This document shows, piece after piece, positions 25,455-37,266 of a stretch of DNA of 64,000 bases (within the stretch, counting starts at the first letter, position 1; every line of letters begins with the position of its first letter). The stretch is from Moringa oleifera (lineage: Eukaryota; Streptophyta; Magnoliopsida; Brassicales; Moringaceae): positions 2,480,001 through 2,544,000 of the forward strand of contig JAJFZO010000168.1 in NCBI GenBank assembly GCA_021397835.1. The letters are read 5' to 3'. The position numbers and the translations under genes were made by a program. The notes beneath the pieces were generated by a model. The model made no database searches, had not been told where the DNA came from, and saw only the letters and a list, made by a program, of their open reading frames with translations.

Positions 25455-27236
25455 TTATCTGGTGGCAGCCCCTGCCTCCATGTTTGGTCCTTTTGCTGTC
25501 TCTTTAGCTGCATCATAAGAAGCATGCAGTGGCACCAACAGATAGTAGACGAGCAAGATGACTGTCCATATACTGAATCTCACAAATGATGGACCATCAA
25601 TGGACCCCATGATGAACATGTTAATGGCAATGCTAGCTGATGGCAACCATGGAACTAGTGGGGCTCCCCAAAATTTTGGCTTCCTGGCTTCTTTCACTGT
25701 CAACTTCAGCCCCAGTGTCGCCAAGAACCAAACAGGGACTGTCACTGCATACCCTACCCACCCATTGTTGCTTGCTGCCCAGTAAGCTCCCGAACCAATA
25801 GAGGATCCCACAATCAGCACCAAGAGTCCTACCAGCTTGTTTCGGTCAGAATCTGAGGTCTCACCGGTGACATAGTATCGTCTAACCAACAGCGCAAGAG
25901 CTACCAGGGAGAACAGAAACAGTGTAGATATGGACAGAAGGTTGGACAACACATCAAGGCTTGTGAAGAATGCAACAATGGAGTTTGCAACAGTCATGAC
26001 AATAGTTGCTGTCACTGGTGTCCCGGTTCTCTCGTTAATGGCCGCAAGAAACGGTGGCACCATATGGGTCCGACCTATGTGGGTGAAATAACGAGATTGG
26101 CCTATCACGTTAGCTAGCAGGACGGTGGTCATGCCCTTCAGAGCACCCAACGCAACAATGTACTTGGCCCAGTTCATCCCGGCGGCCTGGAATGCCACGC
26201 TGAATGGTGCATCCACGTCAATCTGAGAGTACGGTTGCATCAGACACAGTGTGGCAGAGAGAAGGCAGTAAATAACTATGATGATCGACATGGAACCGAT
26301 GAGCCCGATTGGTATATCTCTACCAGGGTTCTTAATCTCCTCTCCTAGGGTTGCCACTCCGTCGAACCCTACGTAAGCGAAGAATAGCATACCAGAAGCT
26401 TTCAGGATCCCACGGACACCAAACGGAGCGAAGTTGGAGAAATTTGAGGGCTTGATCTTTGTAAGACCTGCTATGAAGATGAACGACAAGACCACAAAGT
26501 GGAAGATGGTAGCAATTGAGTTGAATCTCGACGAACCCTTCGTGCTAAGACATGCACCAATGCATATGATGATGGATACAAGAACGGCTATGGGGTCTAA
26601 ATGGTTGTAGTTCTCGGCTAAGGAAGAGACATTTAGGCGAAAACTGTTGGGGTCATGGTTGCAGAGGGTAGCGAAGTAGGAAGTCCAGGACCTTGCCACA
26701 CTAGCACCAGCCACTACGTATTCGAAGAGAATGTTTCCGGCGGCAATGTAAGCCACGAAGTCACCGAGCTCCACTCTCAGATAAGCAAATGATCCACCGG
26801 CAACAGGCAACTCGACGGAGAATTCAGTGTAGCACAAGACGGATAGCAAAGCAGACACACCGGAAATGAAATAAGAGAGTACTACAGCAGGGCCCGCGTG
26901 TTCCCTAGCAGCTACACCGGTGAGGACAAAGAGTCCGGCACCCAGAACAGCTCCTATGCCGAACCAGATAAGATCCCACCAGTTCAGGGTTTTTTTCATT
27001 TCGTGCTGGCTGCAAGCTCGGATTTCGTTCAGCTCGACGTGATCTTGGGACCGTGTCAGTAGCCGGTCTTTGAGCCTTGTTTTCATGCTTGCCAGTGCCT
27101 TGCCGTAGCTTTCCCAGCTCTGGAACGACTCCTCTGGTAAGAAATCTTCTTTGCTGCACCCACATCCCCTCTTCTTGAGGCCGCTGCCGCCACCGCCACC
27201 GCCACCCCCGCCGTCACCACCATTGCTACTCGCCAT
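25455..27236 (-). CDS. Cationic amino acid transporter, CAT1-like, intronless
   Basis: A 593-residue transporter of the APC superfamily CAT group, predicted to carry basic amino acids (arginine, lysine, histidine) across the plasma membrane or an internal membrane. The N-terminus has a glycine run (about residues 7-18), then KKRGCGCSKEDFLPEESFQS as in plant CAT1 proteins. The first membrane helix is preceded by TLNWWDLIWFGIGAVLGAG. Other family marks are CYTEFSVELPVAGGSFAYLR, EEIKNPGRDIPIGLIGS, ALKGMTTVLLANVIGQSR and VPWLPSASIAINMF. About 14 hydrophobic helices are expected. The start is the only ATG ahead of the conserved N-terminus. It has no intron, unlike the paralogue at 47954-49886, which is split inside the VAG-GSFAY motif. 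The conserved TMAEE is TLGEE here, so substrate preference may differ. No breaks are visible. Confidence 0.93.
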   Translation of the reverse strand: MASSNGGDGGGGGGGGGSGLKKRGCGCSKEDFLPEESFQSWESYGKALASMKTRLKDRLLTRSQDHVELNEIRACSQHEMKKTLNWWDLIWFGIGAVLGAGLFVLTGVAAREHAGPAVVLSYFISGVSALLSVLCYTEFSVELPVAGGSFAYLRVELGDFVAYIAAGNILFEYVVAGASVARSWTSYFATLCNHDPNSFRLNVSSLAENYNHLDPIAVLVSIIICIGACLSTKGSSRFNSIATIFHFVVLSFIFIAGLTKIKPSNFSNFAPFGVRGILKASGMLFFAYVGFDGVATLGEEIKNPGRDIPIGLIGSMSIIIVIYCLLSATLCLMQPYSQIDVDAPFSVAFQAAGMNWAKYIVALGALKGMTTVLLANVIGQSRYFTHIGRTHMVPPFLAAINERTGTPVTATIVMTVANSIVAFFTSLDVLSNLLSISTLFLFSLVALALLVRRYYVTGETSDSDRNKLVGLLVLIVGSSIGSGAYWAASNNGWVGYAVTVPVWFLATLGLKLTVKEARKPKFWGAPLVPWLPSASIAINMFIMGSIDGPSFVRFSIWTVILLVYYLLVPLHASYDAAKETAKGPNMEAGAATR

Positions 27237-28770
27237 GGTAATCGCTTGGAAGGAAAAAGTTGGATGTGGGTATTGTTTCTAATGAATCATGGGAGTCTGC
27301 TGTTGCCCTAAAATCACAGGATGAAAGAGACCATATATTAAAGTATGAAACTGAAACAATTTGCCCAAAATGATCAGCAAGAAAGCAATGAAATGAATGA
27401 TCTACAGCACATCTAAATCGGCTTAACGTGTGAGCTTAGCAAAGCCAAGAGCAATACCGTTAATCTGAGAAAAATTGGGGTTACCATATTATCTGATGTT
27501 GGTTATGGTTAGATAAGAATATCTCGAAACCAAAATCTAAGGAAATCAGCTTGGAGATGGTTAACTGATCCACCTACATCTCTTCCCAGGAAACCTGTCC
27601 TTTTGACTCATTAATCAGGGAAGTCAATCAAAGAGAGAGATTATAGGTCAAAGATCGGATCAAGGGCTAAAACCTTATTAGGCTTGCTGCATTGCCCCAT
27701 GAAGTTATTTATTCATTTGATTAATATTTTAATTTTCTGGCTCAAGGCCCCTGGGCCACAAAATAACCAATTTTTTTTTTATTTAAACTCAATTCACAGG
27801 AAAATCTTATTCTGCTCATTAAATATTAACCCAATTTTTAGATTAGCAACTCTTTTGATGGGTAGGAATAAATTCATGAATACGGCAAAATATTCCCATG
27901 TGATTTGCATAACCACTATGGCCATGCAACAAAATTGGGTAAGGGGAAAGGCTTACAACTGAGAAGAATCAGCTTGAAAGAGAAAGCCTGACACTTGCAC
28001 CTAATAAGAAATCATGCCATGGAACCTCCAAAAGGCACAAATCCCCCTCCCTAATTTAGAAGATAGGGCTACAAAGTATAAAACACACTCAAACTGATAA
28101 CACTGACCATGTGATGATTTCATCCAAGATCAATACAAAGATTGCCCAAAAACAGAAGAAAAAGATAAGAATTTTGCCTACCATACTTATTGTATGTATA
28201 TATAAGGCAAACACTGCAACAATTGCAATTTATTTCTCTGCAATAATGAGGTTCCTTAAGAGGGAAGATTAATCTACCAATTTAAGGCAATAAGCTTCCT
28301 TTCACAAGTTCTGGTGACCAATATTATCATACGCAAAAATGCAGTAAAAATGGCTAATCCCCCTTAATATAAGAAAAAAAGGGAGAAAACAGGATGCCAC
28401 TACTTTTTATTTCTTAATCTCTTCTTTACATTGCCTTTTTAGGTTCCAAACAGATCAAACAAAGTGAAACAAGTCACAACTAAAATCACTGGAAACAAAT
28501 AGTTTTGTTTCTTCTTCAATCTCTCTTTTCTTTTCCTTCTTCTGTTTAATGGAAAGCCATCTTTACGTCTTTGCAATACGAAAAGAACAGTTTAAACAAA
28601 GATCCTTGCTTTTGCCATGCAGTTTACCAATCAGATTTATAATACCAAAAAGACAAATAGCAGATCGACATTCTATACAGTCAAAAACATAAGAGAGGAG
28701 AAAGAAAGTGAGCTTGCATGTCACTGTGTGCCAACAGTAAGAGAGAGAGAGAGAGAGGGAGGAAACTTAC
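27237..28770 (-). promoter_or_regulatory. Leader/promoter region of the first CAT gene, possible 5' UTR intron
   Basis: No coding region is recognised. A perfect donor (CAG|GTAAGT, GT at 28770-28769 on the - strand) and an acceptor-like GATTTTAG ending near 27308 could bound a 5' UTR intron. The CAT1 paralogue also has a likely leader intron, which supports this reading. A TATA-like run (TTATATATA on the - strand, about 28194-28206) is an alternative promoter close to the gene. A GA microsatellite lies at about 28740-28758. Confidence 0.35.
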
Positions 28771-28849
28771 CTGAAAAACCAACAAGAACAAGGAGGCCAA
28801 GAGCGATGAAAACCAAAGCTAGGCTCTTTGATGCACTAAAATATAGCAT
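28771..28849 (-). CDS. Signal-peptide-like mini-exon or upstream ORF
   Basis: An ATG at 28849-28847 opens a frame encoding 26 residues and the first base of a codon, ending exactly at a consensus donor (CAG|GTAAGT). The peptide has a short polar start, a lysine (SASKS) and a strongly hydrophobic core (LALVFIALGLLVLV) ending GFS, as in secreted plant peptides. Read through the donor it continues for about 16 residues and stops. I found no second exon. It may be the first exon of a small secreted protein, an upstream ORF in the CAT leader, or chance. No function is assigned. Confidence 0.3.
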
Positions 28850-28899
28850 TAGGATTAGATACTCTGTTGGATATGATCTGTACTAAGTTTTTTAATTAA

Positions 28900-29920
28900 A
28901 AATAGAAGAATGTTTTTGTAATTTATTATATTAATTAAAATAAAAAATAAATTAAACTAAATTTAATTATTTAATTTATTAAATCATAATATGTCATTTT
29001 TTAAAAAATTCAATACAATTTAAATAAATAAAAAATCTTAATCTTTTAATATATATATATATATATAATGTAATTTTTTTAAATTTTCGTTTAAATAATT
29101 TGAGTAACTGAATTCAACCTCATCACATGGGAACAAAGGATGTGACTTGCCAGAGATCAATTAAAAAGATGCCCAAAGTGATTTGGGAAACTGGGCCACA
29201 AAGAATGCCACCTCTTCTTCATCTTCAGGTATTTGAATTACATTGCACTTCTCCCTCTGCCAGACCCTCTAACTTTCCTTTATTATTTATAAAAGCTGGA
29301 ATTTAATACCTTTTATTAAATTCAATGTAATTATCACAATTTTTGTGACTTCATATATATGTTTTAATAAATGCTTTTTATATTTCATTTAAAAATATTT
29401 TATATTATATTTTTATATTGACATGTGTTTTTATATATTTAAAAATTTATAAAAAATAACTTGTGAATTAAAAACTATTTAAATTTGAGATATGAATTTA
29501 AAATAGAGGGTAAAATTTAAATATTTTAGTAATAAAAATATTTTGAATTTTTCATAATTGTTTGAAGCAAAGTTTAAATTAAATTAAATTAAATTATCAA
29601 ATGTATAGTTCATTTAATTAATACATCTAAATTCAAATTAAAAAATAAGTATAATTTAAAACTTATTTTTATGTTTACTATTTATTAAATTTAATAAATA
29701 TTATTTATTAATTAATTGTATTGACTATAAAAGAGTCGTCCATGGCTGCTTCTGGTTTTATGCACTTTATGGGGTTGTGAACTTTAAACAGATTAAGATG
29801 GTGGATTTGTGTAAGTTAGACCAGAATGACTCTTCTTGAATACGTAGGAATAGTTTTGCGTGGTTAGGGTTTTTATTTATCGTGAGAAATTAAAAATAAT
29901 TTTAATTTGAAAATATGTGG
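28900..29920. other. Very AT-rich spacer
   Basis: Long A/T runs, including a TA microsatellite at about 29049-29067. No gene, terminal repeat or coding similarity was recognised. It separates the first CAT gene from the LINE remnant. Confidence 0.6.
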
Positions 29921-29925
29921 ATATT

Positions 29926-32170
29926 ACACCCGGACTGTGAACAAGTGGTAAACAACTGGGGAGATTCGCAAGCCACTTCTATTGAACAACTTGCTCCATA
30001 AGGCAGAGATGATGCGGAGGCAAAATCCAGAATTACATGGTTCAGGGAAGGAGACCGTAATACCAAATTCTTCCATTCAGTTGCCTTCAGAAGAAGACAA
30101 CACAATAAAATAGTGAAGATCCAGAACAAGCAAAGAGATGGGGTGTGCACTGAAAATCAGATTAATGAGGTCTTCTTGTGCTACTTCCCAGACATTTTCT
30201 ACTCTACCAATCACATGGGGATAGACAAGGTCTGCCGACAGATTAAGAGCATGTTATTAGCTAAAAGCAAGGAAACACTGGATCAACACTGTAAAAAACG
30301 AAGTCCTCCAAGCAATGAAGCATATGGACCCTAACAAAGCACCAGGGCCAGATGGATTGGATGCTTGCTTCTTCCAAAGGTTCTAGACCATGGTTGGTGT
30401 ATAAGTGAGTTCCCTGGTTCTCAAAATTTTGAATGAAGGCATGCCACTATCATCTCTAAACTACGCTGTTTTTGCTGTTATCCTTAAGGTGAAAGATCCA
30501 TGTGCACCCAAAGATTTCAGACTCATTAACCAGTCTATGCAATGTACTGTACAAGATAATCGCCAAGTTCATTGCAAATAGATTGAAAATCGTTCTTCCA
30601 TCTCTTATGAGTGATAATCAGACAACTTTTATATAAGAGAGGATAATCTTCGATAATATCTTGATTCCTATGAGAAAAAAAATGGAGACATTGCGATGAA
30701 GCTGGACATGAGCAAAGCATACGGTCAAATAAAATAGGGTTTTCTAGAAACTAGAGTGAAGACTGCGTGCTTCTCAGATCGATGGGTTGCAATGACTATA
30801 GAATGTGTAAGATCTGTTACATACTCAATCCTTATTAATGGCTAACAATATTGAATGCTTACACCAACGAAGGGGCTCAAGCAGGGCGACCCCTTATCTC
30901 CAATGTGCTTTTACTCTGCACAGAGGGCTTCTCCTCCTTGATCAATCAAGCTGGTCAGGAGAGTAAACGACAGGGACTAGCAGCAATAGGGAATCCAAAA
31001 TGACATTTGTTTTTCATAGACAACAACTTACTGTTATTCAGAGCAAGACAAGAAGGACTGCACCACTACCTTGATATTTTAAGAACTTTAGAAGAAGCAT
31101 AGGTTAAAAGGTGAACTTGGAAAAATGGAGGATCTCCTATAGTGCAAAGGTGCGTAAGAGGGGATACTCAAATGAGGCTCAAGTTGACAGTGGGTGTACG
31201 CAAGGACTTTAGCAAAGGACCTGTATCCCGGCTTTTCTTTTCTTATGGGTCAAAATAAGGAGAGAATTGGATAGACTGAAAGACCGATTAACAGCTAAGT
31301 TAGCAAGCTGGAAGACAAGGTTTTTATCCCAGGTAGGTAGAGGTATTTTGATCAAGGTGGTGGCTTAGGCCATACCAACCTACCTGATGAGCTGTTTCTT
31401 ACTTCCTAAAACTTTCACTCAGTACATCACAAGGCTGGCAGCAGCTTTTGGTGGGGTGATAGAGGATCATAAGAAAAAGTTCATTTAAAAATTGAGATAG
31501 TTTGTGGTCTTTTAAACTTGATGGTGGCTTAGATTTCAGGGTTTTAGACGCTTTCAACATGGGTCACTTAGATCAGCAGTGGTGACGCATTCCTAGAACA
31601 AAAGTTCATTATGCTAAAATGTGTTCAAAGCTAAGCACTTCCCTGATACAAGCCCTCTCAAAGTAAAGACAAGACAAACTTGATCTTATGCTTGGAACAA
31701 CTTACTAATAGGCAGATTCACGGTGCTTGAAGGATCTCAATGCCATATAGGAGATGATCAAAATAAAGTTGAAGTTTGGACAGATAAATGGATTTTGACC
31801 TCACACCAACTAGACCCACGAGGGTGCAACCAACCCTGACGAAGGTTAATATTCTTATCGATGCTGACCCAGGATAGTGGAAGTTTTCTATTGTGGAGAA
31901 AACCAGAGGACCGTGAAGCCATTTTGTCTATTCCTCTGAGTAAAAGAGCCATGTTGGACAAATTTATTTGGGTAGATAGCAAAAATAGAAATTATTCAGT
32001 AAAATCGGGTTACTAAAAATCCAAATCCAAAACATGAGGCAATTATAAAGTAGAAGAATATCACCTAATTGTCTTCCTCGATCTTACTTCTATGTTTCTT
32101 CCAAGAACTGCATGCATATCCTCTCAACAAGAAATGAAGATTAGATGGATGTTTCCTAGGAAAAAAGATA
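29926..32170 (+). pseudogene. LINE (non-LTR retrotransposon) reverse transcriptase remnant
   Basis: Translating and ignoring stops and frame changes gives the usual plant LINE order: ITWFREGDRNTKFFHS (about 30030-30075), NKAPGPDGLDACFFQRF (about 30330), KDFRLIN (about 30510), AMKLDMSKAY (about 30700), LKQGDPLSP (about 30880), and YSVKSGY at the start of the post-RT zinc-finger region (about 31990). The endonuclease is missing. The catalytic YADD/FADD box reads FIDN (about 31010-31030), so the enzyme is dead. Many stops and several frameshifts are present. The rest of this insertion may be the LINE tail at 39440-40473. Confidence 0.85.
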
Positions 32171-33373
32171 AGTAGATTTTTTTTAATGACTTTCTTATGT
32201 ATACCAAAAATTAATAAAAGGACCTTCAAATCTGTAGTCTTCAAAAAGGTTTTTTCAGTCGCTTAGACAAGGGATAGTCTCTGGGTCCAACATATATAGA
32301 AGCAAAGTATCAAAGCTTAGCTGGTGCATGCAACTGTAGAACTGATATCTTTGCAACAAAAGTTAACTGAACTAGAAATTTAATGATGCTAGAGCACCTA
32401 CCCTTTGGTGTGATAATCTCAGCTCAATTCATCTTTTTACCAACTCAGTCTTCATTTTAAAGCCAAACATAAAACTAGAATTGCATTTTATTAGAAAAAG
32501 AGTAAAAGCAAGACAAATTTAAGTTCAACATGTTCTTACTTTTATGCAAAGTTGTGATATCTTGACTAAAACCTCATGTTTCCCTCACTTTAATAGAATT
32601 AAAAACAAGCTACAAGTAGCTGAAACAACTATCGTTGGTTTGAGGGGACTGTGTACAGAGCAGAAAATATATTGCAACCCCTGGTTGACGAAAGACATAG
32701 ATGAAAGAGAAAAAAAAAAAAAAAATCCTTGGAGCACAAATAGCGTTGCGCATTAATTTATATACTAGAACTCTTGTTTATAAAACTTGATAAGTTTTAC
32801 ATTAACATGTGGAGCTTCCGCATACAATGTTATGTAAAAGCTCATTTAATGAGGTCAATGTATAGTTTTGTCTTAAGCAGAGAAGGATCGAAAAAAAAAA
32901 AAAAAAAACCTCTACTGCTACCCACTGTTAGAAACATGAAAAAAAAAAAAAACATTCTATTGCTACCCACAGTCAGAAATACCTTTTACTGTTCTCTTTC
33001 CCTGATAAGTTCACATTTAAAAGAAAAAAACAGAATACACAACATAAACAAAGAGCAAGGAAACCAAACGAAAAAATCGAATGCGTCTCAAAAACAAAAG
33101 CGATGGAGGAAAAATAAAACAACTAAAAAAAGCACCGAATTTTTGTTAACCTCAAAAGTAAATCAAGAAAATTGTAAAATTCACTATCCACAAACCTCGT
33201 TTTCTAGCTTCGAGACCTTATTAGGCAGTGCTTCCATGCCCTCCGACCCGACACCACTCTCACTTACCCAACCGAGTGCCAGAGTCATAGGTTCGGAAAG
33301 AAAGATATTCTCTCAATCTGACAAATCATAATAAGCAATTATGAGTAAAAAATGATTATATAGAAAGAGAAGC
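32171..33373. other. Spacer with poly-A runs and a small tandem duplication
   Basis: No gene was recognised. Poly-A tracts lie at about 32710, 32890 and 32940. Between about 32890 and 32985 a block of roughly 55 bp (poly-A, then CTACTGCTACCCACTGTTAGAAA or a close variant) occurs twice in tandem. A 185-codon open frame starts at 32774 but is driven by the poly-A lysine runs and has no recognisable domain. Confidence 0.5.
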
Positions 33374-33689
33374 TATTGGTTTTTAATATGAATTAGTTGG
33401 ATTTTTGATAAGGGAGGAAGAATAATATAAAATATTTAAAACTTGGAATTAATTGGAATTAATTGTAGTATTTGTAATGGTTTGCATTAGTTTGCTTTGC
33501 TACATGAAAATCTTACTTGTAAGAGAAAATAAATAACTAAACTCTAAGATTGTACTTATTTAGATATTCTAAAATCTGAAATTAAAATTCAAACTAAAAG
33601 ATTATTCTTATCCAAAATTTAAACTACTTGATAAAAGTAGAAGAATATGTCTTCTTTGAATATCTAGCAAATAAGGCATCTTGCAAACA
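33374..33689 (-). repeat. 3' LTR of the deleted copia element
   Basis: Matches 35589-35894 over nearly its full length, including TTATCCAAAATTTAAAC, TTAGATATTCTAAAAT and AAGGCATCTTGCA. Many substitutions and small gaps between the two copies indicate an old insertion. Confidence 0.82.
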
Positions 33690-34012
33690 CTCCTCTTTAT
33701 TGTTTTTGCTGCATATATCAAGTTGTTTCTCCATAAATTTAATCTTTGAAAGTGTTTTTGTCGGGATGTCATTTCTGATTTTGTATTTTGCTGTAGATTT
33801 GGTTATAATTTTACTTTTTTTGTACTTATCTTTAGAGTTTGAACTTGAAGTGTTTTGACATTCGCCTTCTCAATTTATAACCATATTCAAATAGAGCCCT
33901 TTATAGCAAAGCCTTTGTTGGTGTTTCTCGTTAATTCTTTGATATCTGTGTGAACTAATTATAGTTTCTATTTAGTTCTTCAAGCTTTGTTTTGTTAAAA
34001 AGAAAGTTTGAT

Positions 34013-34540
34013 TTACTTCCCATATTGAAAATTAGTATCTTTAGGAGGCTCCCCCTCTAATTTAGGTAAGTCTTCTCTAACATTATTTTTCTTCATAAAA
34101 GATAAGTCCTTATGATGAAAGTGCCTTGCATTGTTGTCTTCTTTGCGTATTGTAACTTGTTCCTTTTTCATCACATTTAAGGTAAATCTTTTACCTTTCA
34201 TTTAGATTTTAAACATCTTTTTGCCATATGCATCAGTAATCAGGTAATGTTTGTCTTCAAATAGCACCCTATATCCTTTTTTCAAGAGCTGACCAACACC
34301 CAAAAGATTTTGATTAATTTTAAGAATACATGAATTATTAAAAATTAATTTCAAACTTATACGACCTTTGATTGCCATTGTTTCTTTGCTTTTTACTATA
34401 AGATATGCTCTATTCTTAATTTTAACATTAAAAATGACAGTTTTATCAAGTTCTTTGAAGAGCTCATAATCATAAGTCATGTGGTTTGTACTATCACTAT
34501 CTATAAGCTAACTTTTTGGGGAGTTACTGGTAGTAAAGTA
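34013..34540 (-). pseudogene. Copia protease and pre-integrase remnant
   Basis: The frame reads the protease box as DSDSTNHMTYDYELF, with Asp where the D-S-G glycine should be. It continues through INQNLLGVGQLLKKGYRVLF, a stop after KMFKI, MKGKRFTLNVMKKEQ and FHHKDLSFMKKNN to QYGK. The usual histidine-containing LWHRRLGH box is missing. Upstream, near 34640, a CCHC zinc knuckle has lost its first cysteine (YYKCGQLRHVKKIC). Confidence 0.75.
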
Positions 34541-34853
34541 TGATGCTCTAAATAGTTTTTTCTCTTGAGGTTATTCAATAATATTCTTGGCTTTTCTTTA
34601 TTGTTATTATGATTTGCATATTTTTTTCACGTGTCTTAACTGACCACACTTATAATATCTTACATTTAGCCTCCACCAATACTTGTTTTATGCATGATTG
34701 ATTTTTTTGCAATAGGGAAAAAATGGAAAGACTTGACTATTTTTGTTATTGCTTACAGAGCTTTCAAACTTGTTTTTGTTTTGCCAATTTTTGTTATTTT
34801 TGCCACCATTTTTGTTATTTGATTTGGCTTGAACTATCTTCCCCATATTCTTC

Positions 34854-35536
34854 TTACCTCATAAGCCTCCTTTGTTCTTCTGCTTGTAGTGCATTTAAAA
34901 TTTCTGCTAAGGTAATACTTAACATATCTTTAGTGTTCTTTAAAGATGAGATTGTAACCTCAAATTTTTCAAGAATTGTCACTAGGATCATCTGAACAAT
35001 TCTAAAATTAGAATCAGTACAAATAAGTCTTGCTTTGTTAACTATACTGAGAAGCTTGTCAGAATATTTCTTGATTGTTTTTGATTTTTTCATCTTTTGC
35101 ATATCAAATTCTCGGATCAAATTTAGCACTTACATTCTTTTGATCATTTTATTCCCATCATATTCTTGCTTTGAAAATTCTCAAAATTCTTTTACTATTT
35201 TTCAGTATCACTATTCTAGTAAATATGGTGGATAAGACTACTGAAAATAATATTGCTTTTACTTTTGATTTACTTTCGATTTTTTTTGTTTCCTCTCCTT
35301 CTAATTTTTGATTTATGTAAGAGTTGCGTTGTCTAATAATTATAAAACTTTATGTGCTTGTTTAACAGCTTCTCACATATCATTTGCATTAAGGTAGGCT
35401 TCCATTCTAATGGCCATATTTGATAGTTTACTTCATCAAACACAGGAAGTGCAATTATTGTGAATGAATTTTCTAAATTCATTGTATATAGGTTTTTGTT
35501 TTTAGGATATTGGTAGGAAGTGTTTAGGGATTGCAT
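34854..35536 (-). pseudogene. Copia gag remnant
   Basis: Two blocks of a copia gag of the UBN2 type: an N-terminal part with LPVFDEVNYQIWPLEWKP (35536-35333) and a later part with IREFDMQKMKKSKTIKKYSDKL and ILEKFEVTISSLKNTKDM (35129-34854). They are separated by stops and frame changes. It is the nucleocapsid precursor of the element around it and is non-functional. Confidence 0.72.
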
Positions 35537-35574
35537 TGGACTTTTCCAATTTCAGAAGTCCCTCAAGTTAACAA

Positions 35575-35585
35575 CTTTGATACCA
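35575..35585 (-). other. Primer-binding site of the deleted copia element
   Basis: TGGTATCAAAG on the - strand, a near match to the standard plant copia site complementary to initiator Met-tRNA. It sits a few bases inside the 5' LTR edge and fixes the orientation of the element. Confidence 0.75.
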
Positions 35586-35588
35586 CTT

Positions 35589-35894
35589 TATTAGTTTTTG
35601 ATATGATTTTGTTGGCTTTTTGATAGGAAAGAAAGAATAATATAGAACACTTGAAGCTGGGAGTTGATTGTAACCTTTAATGGCTTGTCATAGCTTACGG
35701 AGGCTTGCTTTGTTATATTAATGAAAATCTTATTTATAAAAAAAATTAATAACTAAAATCTAATTGTACTTATCTAGATATTCTAAAATTTGAATTCAAA
35801 GTTTATACTAAAAGAATATACTTATCCAAAATTTAAACAAAGTAAAAGAATAGGTATTCTTTGTATATACAACAAACAAGGCATCTTGCACACA
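35589..35894 (-). repeat. 5' LTR of the deleted copia element
   Basis: About 306 bp paired with 33374-33689. On the - strand it starts TGTGTGCAAGATGCC and ends just before the primer-binding site. The expected terminal CA is not clear (it ends near CTAATA), which suggests mutation. Confidence 0.8.
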
Positions 35895-35934
35895 GGAACC
35901 ATAAGGAAAGAATATGAGAATAGGATTTAAGGGT

Positions 35935-36557
35935 TATCATAATTGGATTTATCATGAAAATTATTTCATGTCAATTTTTTGACATTGTCTTGGAATATTT
36001 TTTCGTGGGTATTTTCTAGCATTGTCATGAAAAATATTTTGCGACAATTTTCCAATTTTACCATGGAACATATCCCATGGCAATTTCTTAACATTTTCAT
36101 GAAAAATATTTTGTAGCAATTTTTCAACATTGCCACGAAATGGGTTTCATGGCAGTTAATTCATATTGTCATAATATAGATTTTGTGCCAATTCTTTTTA
36201 TATTTTTTTTTTTACTATTATCACATATTTTAATTTTGAAGGAAATTAACATAGTTTAGTTCCATTTGAAACTTAACTGTTTCTCACGTTAATATTTTTC
36301 GTATTATTTTTATTTATTTATTATCTTTATAAAAACTATAAATATAATATTGATTAAATTTTCAACGAAAATTTTGTGAGAATTTTATAAGAAAAATTTC
36401 TACAAAAGTGTATTCATAAAAAAGTTTTCATTCTAACAAATAAAATAATTGAGGAAGTCATTTCAGAAGAATTTTTGTGGGAATGACTCATTCACATGAA
36501 TACTTTTTAGATTCCAATAGAATTTTGTTATGTGAAAAAGTTGACTTTCTTGTAGTG
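35935..36557 (+). mobile_element. CACTA-type transposon right end with subterminal repeats
   Basis: CTTTCTTGTAGTG at 36545-36557 is the complement of CACTACAAGAAAG, the typical CACTA terminal inverted repeat. Inside it, at about 35945-36205, a degenerate unit of roughly 35 bp recurs five or six times, with forms such as CATGAAAAATATTTTG and TTTTTCAACATTGCCACGAA. Arrays like this are normal in CACTA subterminal regions. No transposase and no matching left end were found; the left side may have been cut off by the copia element at 33374-35894. Confidence 0.6.
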
Positions 36558-37266
36558 TGTGGTAAATGTGTGCATGCAGGGCAGTAGCTTGTTGCAGTTC
36601 TAGGTTGCACTTCATGGCAAGATAAGTGTATAAATACTTTTTCTTAGAGTAAGTAACAGTAGGATTTTGAAGGGAGTGAGTAGTGGGTTTTGGAGAAAAA
36701 AGAAGGCATAAAGTTTAAAAGAGTTTTTGGATGTAAAGAAGCTTAGAAGAATGGTTTCGGATCAACATCATATTTTTTCCCTAAGAATAAGGTAACTTTT
36801 ATTTCTTTCGTTTTTTTTCTTACTATCACTCATTCTCCATTCTTTTTCTTTTTTCTTTTGTTTGCGAATACTCCTTATCCTTTTATTAATTTTTTTTTGT
36901 TATTTATCTTGTACACATATACTTCACATTCCAATTTTAGCATTTTGATTTATTTTGTATTTTCTTTCGAACATTGATTTGTATACTATATTAACGATTT
37001 TATACTCTCTTACTTACGGACACACATCTTATACCTTTGCGTTGAGTACATAAAGCATCATGTAAATAAGTTAAGTAGTGCGTGAAAGTAATGTGCAAAA
37101 AGTGATAATGAAATAAACCACGAAATATAGTATGGTATGTGTGAGGTTTGGTATAGACAAAAAAGAATAACAAAGAAAAGGAAGAAAAAAGAATGGCTAT
37201 GGGTAAGGTTCACATGTTTTTTTTTTTTAATAAAAAGGAAGATTTTCATCTAGTTTATATTATTTT
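36558..37266. other. Spacer without recognised features
   Basis: AT-rich sequence between the CACTA end and the tRNA-like sequence. No coding similarity, repeat or RNA gene was recognised. Confidence 0.5.

Larger units (their letters stand above)
33374..35894 (-). mobile_element. Deletion-derivative Ty1/copia element with both LTRs
   Basis: Two similar LTRs (33374-33689 and 35589-35894) flank about 1.9 kb. On the - strand the LTRs begin TGTTTGCAAGATGCC and TGTGTGCAAGATGCC. A primer-binding site for initiator Met-tRNA (TGGTATCAAAG) lies at 35585-35575, next to the 5' LTR. The interior holds a broken gag (about 35536-34850) and a protease/pre-integrase remnant (about 34530-34013). Integrase, reverse transcriptase and RNase H are absent, so the element is non-autonomous and internally deleted. 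No clear target-site duplication was seen. Confidence 0.82.

Noticed and set aside
28617..28886. 89-codon open frame on the + strand over the GA microsatellite
   Set aside because: The REREREGG stretch is the GA repeat read as protein; the better signal is on the opposite strand.
32774..33331. 185-codon open frame on the + strand
   Set aside because: Its length comes from poly-A lysine runs and K/N-rich low-complexity sequence; no domain, no coding bias, and a tandem duplication inside it.
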